Shown: piece after piece, positions 31,962 to 43,148 of the stretch
Numbering within the stretch: position 1 is the stretch's first letter
How the letters are laid out: every line of letters starts with the position of its first letter
Source of the DNA: Rattus norvegicus
Taxonomy: Eukaryota > Chordata > Mammalia > Rodentia > Muridae
Direction: 5' to 3'
DNA: 64,000 nt
Assembly (NCBI RefSeq): GCF_036323735.1
Contig: NC_086034.1
Span: 31,771,939 to 31,835,938 of the forward strand
Notes under the pieces: model-generated
What the model saw: the letters and a program-made list of their open reading frames with translations, nothing else
Told to the model about the DNA's origin: nothing
Databases searched by the model: none
Program-made: the position numbers and the translations under genes

Positions 31962-34479
31962 GTGTATAAACACTTTAATTAAACAGTTACAAACACATTT
32001 AGACATATATATGTAATGGCCCAACTATATATCAACTATTATTACATATAAATATATAATGCATTATGAAAAGAGTGTCAAGAAATAGCATTTTACAAAG
32101 TTAGATCTCATTCTCCTCCATCCATCCTGTATAGGAAGATGCTGTAATATAAAGCACTTGCATTCACAGCCAAACTGCAATATATGTGTAACATGAGTGT
32201 TTTATAATTATGAGCAAGAGGCAAAGCTAGACAACCAATTACAGACCGCTGAGAAAGGTTCAAGAGAAAACCCCTGAGGATTTTCGTGCTTGGCTCTTTG
32301 GATTTTGAAGAAGCCAGAGTTGCTTTAGTTTATGGAAGTTTTCCAGTGAGAATGATTTAGGGAGGGGGCAGATGATGCTGCTTTAGTTCTGGGTGTGCAA
32401 CTTAACCTTAGCATGTTTGAGCAGAAGAGGATGGCTTCAGGAAAGCAACCAAGATCTGAAGTTTAAATCAGTGAAGAGTAAAACCTCAGAGATTCGAGGA
32501 AGGATTTGTGGTGTTCACCTGTGGCAAAGGAAAGGAATTGGTAAAATAAAGTGTTAGAGCAAATCAACCCAGCATTTAAGGACTTGTAATTTGGGCAGCC
32601 CCTAAAACTGGGAGAGGCTCAAGTTCAGCAAGTGAACAGGACACCACAGAAGGTATAGAAATAACCTTGGCAGGTATGAGGCTGCATTTGCCTGACTCTG
32701 AATTGATGTGATATTTTTGTTCCCTGTGATTGGTTAAAACCCTGCTCTGTATAAAACAAGTTCGGTGTTTGGTTTCAGTATGGGAATATAGTAAGGAGGG
32801 CAGGTTGCAAACTGTTGTGCCAAAGCTCAACATAGATCTTAGCTCTTGACAAAAGTTTGCAGCTTATTTGCAATACTTGCCTCTCTGCTGAATAATAATC
32901 AAGAATGATTTTACTTTCAAAATATTTTGTTTGTACTGTGTCTCTAAAGAGGTCATACCATAAATGAATCTGTGCTTGGAAGAACCATTAATGGATTATT
33001 GCATTTGTTATCAGTGCTGCCCCAGCAGATTCGATGAAAGAGATAAGAAATCCCTGACCCATTCAAAATACAAATCACTGTAAGAAATTATACCCTGCAA
33101 AGAGGCAGAGAGGGTTATATAGTAAGCTTGAGACAGGGGCTTGAATTCCCCTAAAAATAATACTGGTTATTATTAGTGTCTTGTTTGGGGCTACAATCAT
33201 CTACAATATGACCTGCATATTTAAGAATTGCCCGCAGTGCAGGATTGTCAAGAATTATTTTTGAAAATAAAGTAATAGGATTTTTTCTTTGTTTGTTTCT
33301 TGTTTTAATCCCCACAAAAGGGGAAAGCAAGGCAATTCTGTGGCAGAAATCACAGTGTCAAATTACGCAGTCACAAGGAACCTAATGATAAGTGAAAGAA
33401 ATCAGAAGTCCCCCCTAGTAATACCAGTGGCCATAGAGAGGAGGGGAGCATAACATCATCTCCTCTGGTTCAAACACTGAAAAGGTCAGGGATGCTGTTT
33501 CCATGGTTGTTCATAGCAACAAAATTAGAATACTACTTAGATATAAAGGACCAGAATACAGTATTCTTTGCGCTATTGATAATATTCGCACTTGGTTGCA
33601 GACGAAAATTCTATGTTGTCTTAAGTCATACTAACAGCTAATTTGAAAATCAACCTATCCCACTCCTAGAACAGGTGCCAAATATAAGTTTAGATATTGT
33701 AAGGCCAGAATGTTCTTGAAAGAAAATATGAGGCAACAAAGTTCTTTTGCAACAGAGAAGAGGGCTGTTGAATTACAAAATGTTATGAAAATAAAATCTG
33801 TAACTGTTAAAAACAAGGTAAAATGATTGTACACAGAAGTAGGAGCCAGCAAAAAGGAAGCTATGTAGGTAAGGTAGGATGATCAGCTATATTTTGTTTT
33901 GAAATCCTGACAGTTCTCTGGGAGAGGACTGTAAAGGCTATAAGAGTAGACTGTCTGTAACTGTAGACTGACATGATCCTAAGGGTAGTGGCCCGAAGAA
34001 AACACAGAAGAGAGTTTGCTTAGCCAATGTCACATTCTCGTGGATCTGTAGCACCATAACGATGATTTCAGGTGCTAGGCCCTATTCACCTAGGTCTCGA
34101 TGTTGAGAATCTTCGATGTTCAGTATGCAGAGGACTTGAGCTAATTCTGCTCAGTTAAGCAGCACCTCTCAAGCTCAGCAACTGATCTGACATTTGCTCA
34201 TCATCCAGCATCTCCCAGGGCATGTCTGCTAGGGCACCTTCCCTTAATCCCTTCACTTCTCATGTTTCCTCTCAGTTACTTCCTGTCCACTGATATCATA
34301 ACACATTTTCTCATATGTTTTTAAGGCGTTGTAGCTTTATTTCAGTATATAATTCCTGTGACATTTAGTAAAACACCAAGTCAGAGGGATCCAGATTGGT
34401 AATACTGAACTTTTTATACAGGTACTTTATGGAATTCAGAGCTGGGATCCACAAAATTTCTAATAAGTGCACTGTTGCT
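31962..34479. other. Single-copy DNA
   Basis: A long stretch without recognised interspersed repeats. The segment near 32945-33060 holds homeodomain-like ATTAATGGATTATTGC and could be conserved. Frames of 65-85 codons have no domain. No transcript structure is evident. Confidence 0.45.
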
Positions 34480-34860
34480 AAAAATATTTTATTAACACTT
34501 GAAATGTCATGCATGTACATATGTAACTGGTTGTATCCACTCCTACTCCCTCTACCTACTCCACCTGCCTAGCCTTAAACACATTTCTCCCATACCTATG
34601 TTCTAGGTTTTTGTTGCTGCTGTTGGTTTGTTTTCTAACACTCCTTAAATCCAATTAAGGACAGGTTATGAGTCACACAGAGGAATAGTCACTATCTTGA
34701 AGAAAACCTACACTCCTTCTGTTAGCAGCTAACTCCTGCCAATTGCTCCTGAGCTGTAGATGGGACCTCCAGAATTCCCCCTTCATGCTAGAATGTTGAC
34801 TGACTTGACTTCATACTGGCAGCTATAGCTGCTAAAATTTCATATAATCAACTTCTGTAA
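34480..34860 (-). mobile_element. Old L1 3' UTR fragment
   Basis: ACTCCTTAAATCCAATTAAG, AATTGCTCCTGAGCTGTAG and CATGCTAGAATGTTGACTG are the complement of blocks typical of an old rodent L1 3' UTR. Orientation is -. Neither end is sharp. Confidence 0.55.
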
Positions 34861-34959
34861 CTGGTGGGGCTTAAAAATAGTGTTACTGGGCTAGTGAAAT
34901 ATCTCAGTGTAGGTATCTGGGGCTCATCACTCACAAGTGCTTATTTTCAGTGTGCTTAA

Positions 34960-35100
34960 GAGGAATAAGGGGGATGTATAGAGGGAATAGCCATATGGGG
35001 GAGGGAGGTAGGAGGGAATCAGGGCTTATGGACAGAAAACCAGGAAGAGGAATAACCTTTGAAATGTAAGTAAAGAAATATATAATAAAAAATTAAGAGA
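34960..35100 (+). mobile_element. Short L1 3' end directly joined to L1-C
   Basis: A G-rich GGGGGAGGGAGGTAGGAGGG, then ACCAGGAAGAGGAATAACC and TTTGAAATGTAAGTAAAG, ending in an AATAAAAAATTAAGAGA tail. These are the same 3' terminal blocks as in L1-A (7315-7460) and L1-C (39900-40030). The next base begins the L1-C promoter monomer. About 34861-34959 contains a weak SINE-like GGGCTAGTGAAATATCTCAG head. Confidence 0.75.
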
Positions 35101-36240
35101 CTGTGTCCGGATCTGAAGGGATCTGGTCAAACAGCTCCCTGCACCCAAATCCTGTGGGAGGGAGAGCTAGACATTCAGAGGGGCAGACACGCCTGGGGAA
35201 CCAGAGGAGACTACTCTGCTCACATTTCTGACCCTGGAGGAAAACGCCTAGCACCATCTGGGCCCCCTGTGCACAGGGACCCCTGAGAAGGAGGGGCAGG
35301 CCCTTCCGGTTGCTGCCTTCATGGAGAGCTGAAATCCAGACCTGAGGAGCAACTTCAGGCCCAAGACCAGAGGTAAGACCAACTTTTCTGCTCCAAGTGA
35401 CCTGCCTGGTGGACTCAGGACACACAAAGGCAAAATTCACATGGAACCAGACAATTCCGGTTTCTAGCTGGCACCTGAACCTCACTGATCCCAGGCCACA
35501 GCTCCTTGCTCCTAAACCCCATGGGAGAGAAGGCTCATTGCCAGACATGTGGGCACTCCTGGGACTGCAGGACAAGAGAGACTGTCACTCCTGCCCACCA
35601 TTGCCTAAGAAGAAATTGTATAGGGGCTCTGGGAACAGGAAGATAGGGGCACTCAAGCTGCAGGAGCCCTGCAGTCCAGACTGTGCTCTGATATGAAGGG
35701 ACCCAGTCAAACAGTTCCCTGCACCCAAATCCCATGGGAGGGAGAGCTATACCTTCAGAGGGGCAGACACGCCTGGGAAGCCAGAGGAGACTACTTTCTG
35801 CCCACATTTCTGACTCTAGAGGAAAATACCTAACATCATCAGGGCCCCCTGCACACAGGGAGCCAGCAGTAGGGGCAGGCCCTTCTGCATTTTGCCATCA
35901 CAGAGAGCTGAAACCTAGCCCTGGAGGAGCAACTGCAGGCCCGAGACCAGAGGTAAGACCAACTTTTCTGCTCCAAATGACCTGCCTGGTAGACTCAGGA
36001 CACAGGCCCACAGAAAGATCTGAAAGCTAGTAGATCGGATTGACTACATGCCTGAAAGCAGAACACTCTGTTCCGATAACTGGATGAAAGAAAACAGGAA
36101 AACAGGTCTACAGCACTCCTGATATACAGTCCTATAAGACGGTCAAGCCGCTGCCAGAAATAGCAGAACAAGATTACACCAGAGACAACCTGATGGTGAG
36201 AGGCAAGCACAGGAAACCAAGCAACAGAAACCAAGACTAC
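35099..36240 (+). promoter_or_regulatory. L1-C 5' UTR with two tandem monomers
   Basis: Monomer 1 starts GACTGTGTCCGGATCTG at 35099; monomer 2 starts GACTGTGCTCTGATATG at 35679, a 580-bp period. The second copy matches the first for about 325 bp (35679-36003) and then passes into the unique 5' UTR part. Both copies keep CACCCAAATCC, GAGGGAGAGCTA and CCAACTTTTCTGCTCCAA. The CpG-bearing, GC-richer composition suits an internal polymerase II promoter, and extra monomers could strengthen it. Confidence 0.8.
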
Positions 36241-37220
36241 ATGGCATCGTAGGGCCCAATTCTCCCACCAAAGCAAACATTGAATATCCAAACCAGAAAA
36301 GCAAGATCTAGATTTAAAATCACATTGGATCATAATGATGGAAGACTTTTACAAAGACATAAAGAACTCCCTTAGAGAAATGCAAGAAAACACAAGTAAA
36401 GAAGTAGAAGCCCTTAGAGAGGAAAGACAAAAATCCCTGAAAGAATTCCAGGAAAACACAATCAAACAGGTGAAGGAGTTGAAAATGGAAATAGAAACAA
36501 TAAAACACAAAAGGAGACAACCCTGGATATAGAAAAACAAAGGAAGAGACAAGGAGCTGTAGATACAAGCATCACCAATAGAATACAAGAGATAGAAGAG
36601 AGAATCTCAGGGGCAGAAGATACCACAAAAAACATAGACACAAGTAACAAATATAATGTAAAATGCAAAAAGTTCCTAAACAAAACATACAGGAAATTCA
36701 GGACACAATGAGAAGATCAAACCTAAGGATAATAGGTATAGAAGGGAGTGAAGACTCCCTACTTAAAGGGCCAGTAAATATATTCAACAAAATTATAGAA
36801 GAAAACTTCCTTAACCTAAAAAAAGAGATGCCCAGAAATATATAAGAAACGTACAGAACACCAAATACATTGGACCAGAAAAGAAATTCCTCTCATCACA
36901 TAATAGTCAAAACACCAAATGCACAAAACAAAGAAAGAATATTAAAAGCAGTAAGGGAAAAAGGTCAAGTAACATATAAAGGCAGACCTACCAGAATTAC
37001 ACCAGACTTCTCACCAGAGACTATGAAAGTCAGAAGATCCTGGACAGACCCTAAGAAACACAAATGCCAGCACAGGTTACTGTATCCAGCAAAACTCTCA
37101 ATTAACATGGAGAAACCAAGATATTCTGTGACAAAACCAAATTTACACAATATCTTTCTACAAATCCAGCCCTACAAAGGATAATAAATGGTAAAGCCCA
37201 ACACAAGGAGGCAAGAAATA
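36241..37220 (+). pseudogene. L1-C ORF1, stop at codon 4 plus frameshifts
   Basis: The ATG corresponding to the L1-A start is at 36241, but the fourth codon is TAG (36250-36252). The coiled-coil part is readable from 36335 (DIKNSLREMQENTSKEVEAL), the RRM block NLRIIGIEGS near 36720 and the C-terminal part KLSINMEKPRYS near 37090. A small deletion removes the codons that read VTQTLRE in L1-A around 37050. No full-length ORF1 protein can be made. Confidence 0.85.
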
Positions 37221-37279
37221 ATCATTTTTGCAACAAAACAAAGAGAAGAAAGCTCACAACCATAATCTCACCTCCAAAT

Positions 37280-39665
37280 ATGAAGATAACAGGAAACAAC
37301 AATCAATATTGCTTAATATCTGTCAACATCAATGGACTCAATTCCCCAATTAAAAGACACAGATTAACAAACTGGATACATAATGAGGACCCAGCATTTT
37401 GCTGCCTACAGGAAACACACCTCAGAGAAAAAGCCAGACACTACCTCAGAGTTAATAGCTGGAAAACAACTTTGCAAGAAATGGTCCAAAGAAGCTAGCT
37501 GGAGTAGCCATTCTAAAATCGAATAAAATTGATTTTTCAACCAAAGGTCATCAAAAAAGATAAGGAAGGACACTTCATATTCATCAAAGGAAAAAATCCA
37601 CCAAGATGAACTCTCAGTCCTAAATATCTATGCTCCAAATACAAGGGCACCTACATACATAAAAGAAACCTTACTGAAGCTCAAAGCACACATTGCACCT
37701 CACACAAGAATAGTAGGAGATTTCAACACCCCACTCTCATCAATGGACAGACAGATCATGGAAACAGAAATTAAACAGAGAAATAGACAGACTAAGAGAA
37801 GTCATGAACCAAATGGACTTAATATATATTTATAGAACATTCTACCCTAAAATAAAAGGATATACCTTCTTTTCACCACCTCATGGTACTTTCTCCAAAA
37901 TTGACCATAAAATTGGTCATAAAAACAGGCCTTAATAGATACGGAAAGATAGAAATAATCCCATGCATCCTAACAGACCGCCATGGGCTAAAGCTGGTCT
38001 TCAAAAACAATAAGGGAAGAACACCCACATAAACATGGAAGTTAAACAATGCTCTACTCTACCTGGTCAAGGAAGAAATAAAGAAAGAAATTAACAACTT
38101 CTTAGAATTTAATGAAAATGAAGGTACAACATACCCAGTCTTATGGGACACAATGAAAGCTGTGCTAAGAGGAAAACTCATAGCTCTGAGTGCCTGCAGA
38201 AATAAACAGGAGCTTGACAGCACACCTAAAAGCACTAGAACAAAAAGAAGCAAATATACCCATGAGGAATAGAAGACAGGAAATAATCAAACTCAGAGCT
38301 GAAATCAACCAAGTAGAACAAAAAGGACTATACAAAGACTCAACAGAACCAAAAGCTGGTTCTTTGAGAAAATCAACAAGATAGATAAACCCTTAGACAG
38401 ACTAATGAGAGGACACAGAGAGTGTGTCCACATTAACAAAATCAGAAATGAAAAGGGAGACATAACTACAGAATCAGAGGAAATTCAAACAATAATCAGA
38501 TCCTACTACAAAAGCCTATATTCAACAAAACTTGAAAATCTGCAGGAAATGGACAATTTCCTAGACAGATACCAGGTACCAAAGTTAAATCAGGAACAGA
38601 TAAACCAGTTAAACAACCCCATAACTCCTAAGGAAATAGAAACAGTCATTAAAGGTCTCCCAATCAAAAACAGCCCAGGTCCAGATGCGTTCAGTGTAGA
38701 ATTCTATCAGACCTGCGTAGAAGACCTCATACCAATACAATCCAAACTATTCCACAAAATTGAAACAGATGGAGCACTACCGAATTCCTTCTATGAAGCC
38801 ACAATTACGCTTATACATAAACCACACAAAGACCCAACAAAGAAAGAGAACTTCAGACCAATTTTCCTTATGAATATCGATGCAAAAATATTCAATTAAA
38901 TACTTGCAAACTGAATCCAAGAACACATCAAAACAATTATCCATCATGATCAAGTAGGATTCATCCCAGGTATGCAGGGATGGTTTAATATACCGAAAAC
39001 CATCATTGTAATCCACTATATAAACAAACTGAAAGACAAAAACCATATGTTCATTTCTTTAGATGCTGAGAAACATTTGACAAAATTCAACACCGCTTCA
39101 TGATAAAAGTCCTGGAAAGAATAGGAATTCAAGGCCCATACCTAAACAGTAAAAGCCATATACAGCAAACCAGTAGCTAACAATAAACTAAATGGAGAGA
39201 AACTTGAAGCAATCCCACTAAAATCAGGGACTAGACAAGGGTTCCCACTCTCTCCCTACTTATTCAATATAGTTTTCGAAGTCCTATCCAGAGCAATCAG
39301 ACAACAAAAGGACATCAAAGGGAAACAGATTGGAAAGGAAGGAGTCAAAATATCACTATTTGTACATGATAAGATAGTACATTTAAGTGATACCCAAAAT
39401 TCCACCAGAGAACTACTAAACCTGATAAACACCTTCAGCAAAGTGTCTGGGTATAAAATTAACTCAAATAAATCAGTAGCCTTCCTCTATATAAAAGAGA
39501 AACAAGCTGAGAAAGAAATTTGGGAAATGACACCCTTCATAATAATCCCACATAATATAAAATACCTTGGTGTGACTTTAACCAAGCAAGTAAAGATCTG
39601 TATGATAAGATCTTCAAGCCTTTGAAGAAAGAAATTGAAGATCTCAGAAGATGGAAAGGTCTCCC
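37280..39665 (+). pseudogene. L1-C ORF2, truncated by internal deletion, catalytic sites altered
   Basis: The ATG at 37280 starts the endonuclease (NINGLNSPIKRHRLTNWIHNEDPAFCCLQETHL). The SDH position near 37974-37984 reads TDRH, so a catalytic residue pair is disturbed. The reverse transcriptase has 164 open codons (38405-38899) including SPGPDAFSVEFYQT. The FADD motif is FVHD at 39359-39370, which removes one catalytic Asp. The frame ends near 39665 where sequence jumps to the 3' UTR. The Cys-rich C-terminus is absent. Confidence 0.87.
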
Positions 39666-40036
39666 AGAGATCAGAATCAGAGAAAGGACTGAAATAGCTT
39701 GAAGGGGCTTGAGACCCCATGTGAACAACAGTGCCAACCAACCAGAGCTTCCAGGGACTAAGCCACTACACAAAGACTATACATGGACTGACTGTCGGCT
39801 CCAACTACATAAGTAGCAATAAATAGCCTAGTAAGCGCACCAGTGGAAGGTGAAGCCCTTGGTCCTGCCAAGGCTGGACCCCCAGTGAACAGGATTCTTG
39901 GGGGGAGGGTAGTAATGCGGGGGGAGGGGTTAGGGGCATGGTGGTATGGAAACCGGGAATGGGAATAACATTTGAAATGTAAATAAGAATTACCCAATTC
40001 AATTAAGATAGGGGGAAAAATGAAAAAAATTTAAAA
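39666..40036 (+). other. L1-C 3' UTR after the deletion, with G-rich tract and A tail
   Basis: From AATCAGAGAAAGGACTG it matches the L1-A 3' UTR from about 7094. It includes a G-rich tract at 39899-39935 and the terminal AATAACATTTGAAATGTAAA block, then an A-rich tail interrupted by TTT. Confidence 0.85.
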
Positions 40037-40612
40037 AAAAAAAGAGGAACAAATCTCTCCATTTAATTGCTACCCACTGCAACAACTAAGCCACACTGAC
40101 CTGTGTTGAGAGGTACAAATTTAAATATTTTAAAGACTATATGAAAGCAGGTACATTCAGGAACATTTCAAATGTGGATCCCTGTTGTGGTCTATGACTC
40201 CCTAGCTAAAGGTATTTATTTTTAACGAGGTTTTTCCAGTATCATGAGTTCTCTCTTGTACATCAATCTTCTGCTTTGTCTAGATATTTTCACTTACCCA
40301 TGACATCTTTATTATTGAGCTCAGTATTTCCCTCACATTTCAAGAGGTCATGAGATTGCAATGACGGTCTCTAAGCTTACTGTGACAGTTCATGCTTGAA
40401 TAGCATCATCCTCACAACATTTTACTCTTATGAAAAAAATCTTTAACAGCACAAGACATTTCAGCTAATCATGTATAAGCCAATGAATGGGAATCTGAGG
40501 GTTTCTGCTCTGTCACACATTGACAAATAAGTGTTCATCCGTGAGATTTGTTGAAGTTATTTGGTAACTTTAACAAGGCAAGGATGAGGATGTTTTTCTT
40601 TATTGTTGTTGC
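40037..40612. other. Single-copy DNA
   Basis: No repeat or gene is recognised between L1-C and L1-D. Confidence 0.5.
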
Positions 40613-41257
40613 TAATATTTATTTATTTATTTATTTATTTGTTTGTTTGTTTGTTTGTTTTTACACTCCAGATTTTATTCGTTCCACATCCCATACCTCC
40701 TCCCCTCACCATGTCCCCCAATACCCCAGTCCACCAGATCCCTCAACAAGGATGTCCCCACCCACCAGACCTCTAACTTTCTGGGGCCTCCAGTTTCTTA
40801 AGGGTTACGTGCATCTTCTCTGACTAAACCCAGTCCTGGGAGTCCTCTGCTGTTTATGTGTTGGAGGACTCATCTCAGAGAGTATATGCTGCCTAGTCAC
40901 AAGAGATATCTGGATCCAGGTTCATTGAGATGGCTGGTCCTCCTACAGGATTGCCCTCCATCCCAAATTTCTCCAGCTTCTCCCCAATTCAACCAGAAGG
41001 GTCAGCAGCTTCTGTTCATTGGTTTAGTGCACATATCTACATCAGACTCAGCTGCTTGTATGGTCTTTTGGAAAGCAGTCATGATAGATTCCTCTTTGTG
41101 AGCTCCCCATAGCCTCAGTAACAGTGTCAGGTCGGGGGGTCTCCCATTGAGCTGAATCCCACTTTGGGTCTGTCGCTGGACCTTCCTTTCCTAAGGCTCT
41201 TCTCCATTTCAGAAAGGAAGAATTATGGGTCAGTGTTTTTTGACTGTGGAATAACAA
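40613..41257 (-). mobile_element. LINE-1 copy D, 3' part (Lx-type 3' UTR)
   Basis: Reverse complement of an Lx 3' UTR: CTCTTCTCCATTTC and GGAAGAATTATGGGTCAG match the complement of L1-B around 13757-13810. The element tail is at the left and has become (TTTA)n(TTTG)n at 40618-40662. It ends abruptly at about 41257, where the sense-oriented ORF2 piece begins. Confidence 0.85.
40618..40662. repeat. (TTTA)n(TTTG)n microsatellite, former L1-D tail
   Basis: About six TTTA units then five TTTG units. On the L1-D strand these are (CAAA)n(TAAA)n at the 3' tail, so the poly(A) has turned into a tetranucleotide repeat. Confidence 0.9.
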
Positions 41258-41259
41258 TC

Positions 41260-41910
41260 AAATAAATCAAAGCAGATCTCAGAAAATGGAGAGATCGCCC
41301 ATGCTCATGGATTGGCAGAATTAACAGAGTAAAAGTGGCCATCCTTCAAAGGCAATCTACAGATTCAATGTAATCCCCATTAAAATCTCAACACAATTCT
41401 TCAAAGACATGGAAAGAGTAATTCTAAATTTATCTGGAAAGGCAAAAATCCCAGAATATCAACAAATTCTTAACAATAAAAGAATGACTAGAGGAATCAC
41501 TATCCCTGACCTCAAACTCTACTACAGAGCAATAGTGATAAAAACTTCTTGGTATTGGTACAGAGACAGACAGGTTGATCAACGGAATAGAATTGAAATC
41601 CCAGAAATAAAATCACATAACCACACTTGATCTTTGACAATGACATCCAAAATATACAATGGAAAAAAGAAAGCATCTACAGTAAATGGTGCTGGTCTAA
41701 TTGTCTGTATGTATGTATGAAAAATGAAAATAGACCCATATTTGTCAGCATGCCCAAAGCTCAAGTCCAAGTAGATTAAGGACCTCAACATAAAACCAGA
41801 TACACTCAATCTAATAGAAAAGAAAGTTGGAAAGAGCCTTGAACTCATTAGTACAGGGAGAAATTTCCTAAACAGAACTCCAATGATTCATACTCTAAGA
41901 TTAAGAATTG
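41260..41910 (+). mobile_element. LINE-1 copy D, inverted 5' part (ORF2 fragment)
   Basis: Sense-oriented ORF2 blocks GATCTCAGAAAATGGAGAG, CATGCTCATGGATTGGCAG, AATTCTTAACAATAAAAG and GGACCTCAACATAAAACC match L1-B about 11845-12525. With the adjoining - strand 3' UTR this is the arrangement left by twin priming: one insertion with its 5' part inverted. About 1.2 kb between the two parts (L1-B about 12525-13733) is missing. Confidence 0.8.
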
Positions 41911-42060
41911 TTCAGTGTGTAAGAATACTTACATGAGAATATGAGTTCAGATCTCTAGTACTCTTGTAAAAAAAAGTAACTATGGTGTACCTGTAATCCC
42001 AATATTGTGGAGTCTAGGAACAGAAAGGTTATTGGCGTTTGTTTGTCTCCTACAATGCTT
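41911..42060 (+). mobile_element. B4-type SINE, decayed
   Basis: GAATACTTACATGAGAATATG, GAGTTCAGATCTCTAGTAC (B-box-like) and GTGTACCTGTAATCCCAATA (B1-like) in order, matching the tRNA-plus-7SL composition of B4. The boundary with L1-D is immediate. Confidence 0.5.
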
Positions 42061-42945
42061 CTGGTTGCGTAAGTAATAATGCCTCAACTGGATAAGCTAG
42101 AAAATGATAAAGCAACCCACCTGGCATCATCATGTGACCTTCCCAGGTGTATCACATATGGTTATCCTATTACGTGCATACTGATCTCTTCCTACCCTCC
42201 TTGATTACATGACTAGTTCATTAATTGAATTCTTACGATTCATGTTAGCAATCAAAATGCAGTTTTAATTATATGTCTGTGTGAAGGTTTAGAATGCGGG
42301 TAGCATTTTAGGCCAGGCAAAGGTAATTGGTTTGGGGGCTTCTTCTGGAGGACAAAAGCAGTAGGAACTCAGGGGGAAATACATGCTAATTTCATGTCTG
42401 AAAAAAGAGAATTTACCAGATAGTAAATATTGTATCTGTGAGTTATTCTTGTTAGCATGCAGACATTTACAAAAGAAATGTACACTTATAAATGAAGGTT
42501 TATTTGTGAATGATGAGATTGACACCCTATGTATAGACAATCAAGGAAAGGGGGGAGCATTTCCTGTATCTACTGGCTCTTTGTGGAATTTACATAGTAA
42601 TAATACTCTGTCATCCATCACTGATGTTTTGGGGTAGAAACGACAATAAAAGCGATCTATACCACATTTCTTTAAAATAAAAAATATGGCTACTTTTATA
42701 AATATAACACATTTTATTAGACAGGAAGTTAGCATCTCAAAAATAGAAAACACTAATAGGCAAAATAGAAATTCCTAGACATCAATGATTATTTTCTTTT
42801 GTGTGTGCATTCATGTGCATACATATGTGTGAAAATTCATGTGTGGAGCGATTTCTCCAAACTTGTCTAGATTTATTTTGAGATATAATTGGTCTCTCAT
42901 TGGCCTGAAGGACATTCTTAAAACTAGTCTAGTCTAAGGGTCTGT
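42061..42945. other. Single-copy DNA
   Basis: No interspersed repeat is recognised. Two overlapping frames on opposite strands (42383-42637 and 42289-42540) lack domains. Confidence 0.5.
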
Positions 42946-43085
42946 ATGGGTGCATGTGTGAGTGGTAGGACTATATATGCACATGTGTGCATGAATGTGT
43001 GGAGGTCAGGAATAAACATCAGGTGTTATCTTCAAGTACCATCCACCTTGTTGAATCCTGTTGTGCTGTTACATGTGTATGTCTA

Positions 43086-43148
<63 letters not shown>

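Larger units (their letters stand above)
35099..40036 (+). mobile_element. LINE-1 copy C with tandem promoter monomers and internal deletion
   Basis: 5' UTR with 1.56 monomers (35099-36003) and a non-repeated part to 36240; ORF1 region 36241-37220; ORF2 from 37280 to a break near 39665; then directly the 3' UTR and an A-rich tail at about 40018-40036. Compared with L1-A, about 1.75 kb is missing (L1-A about 5332-7093), covering the end of the reverse transcriptase, the Cys-rich C-terminus and the start of the 3' UTR. It carries no B2 insertion at the site occupied in L1-A. It is inactive. Confidence 0.92.

Noticed and set aside
35093..35807. 160-, 99- and 90-codon frames in the L1-C 5' UTR
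   Set aside because: They lie in promoter monomers. Antisense frames here repeat because the monomer itself repeats.
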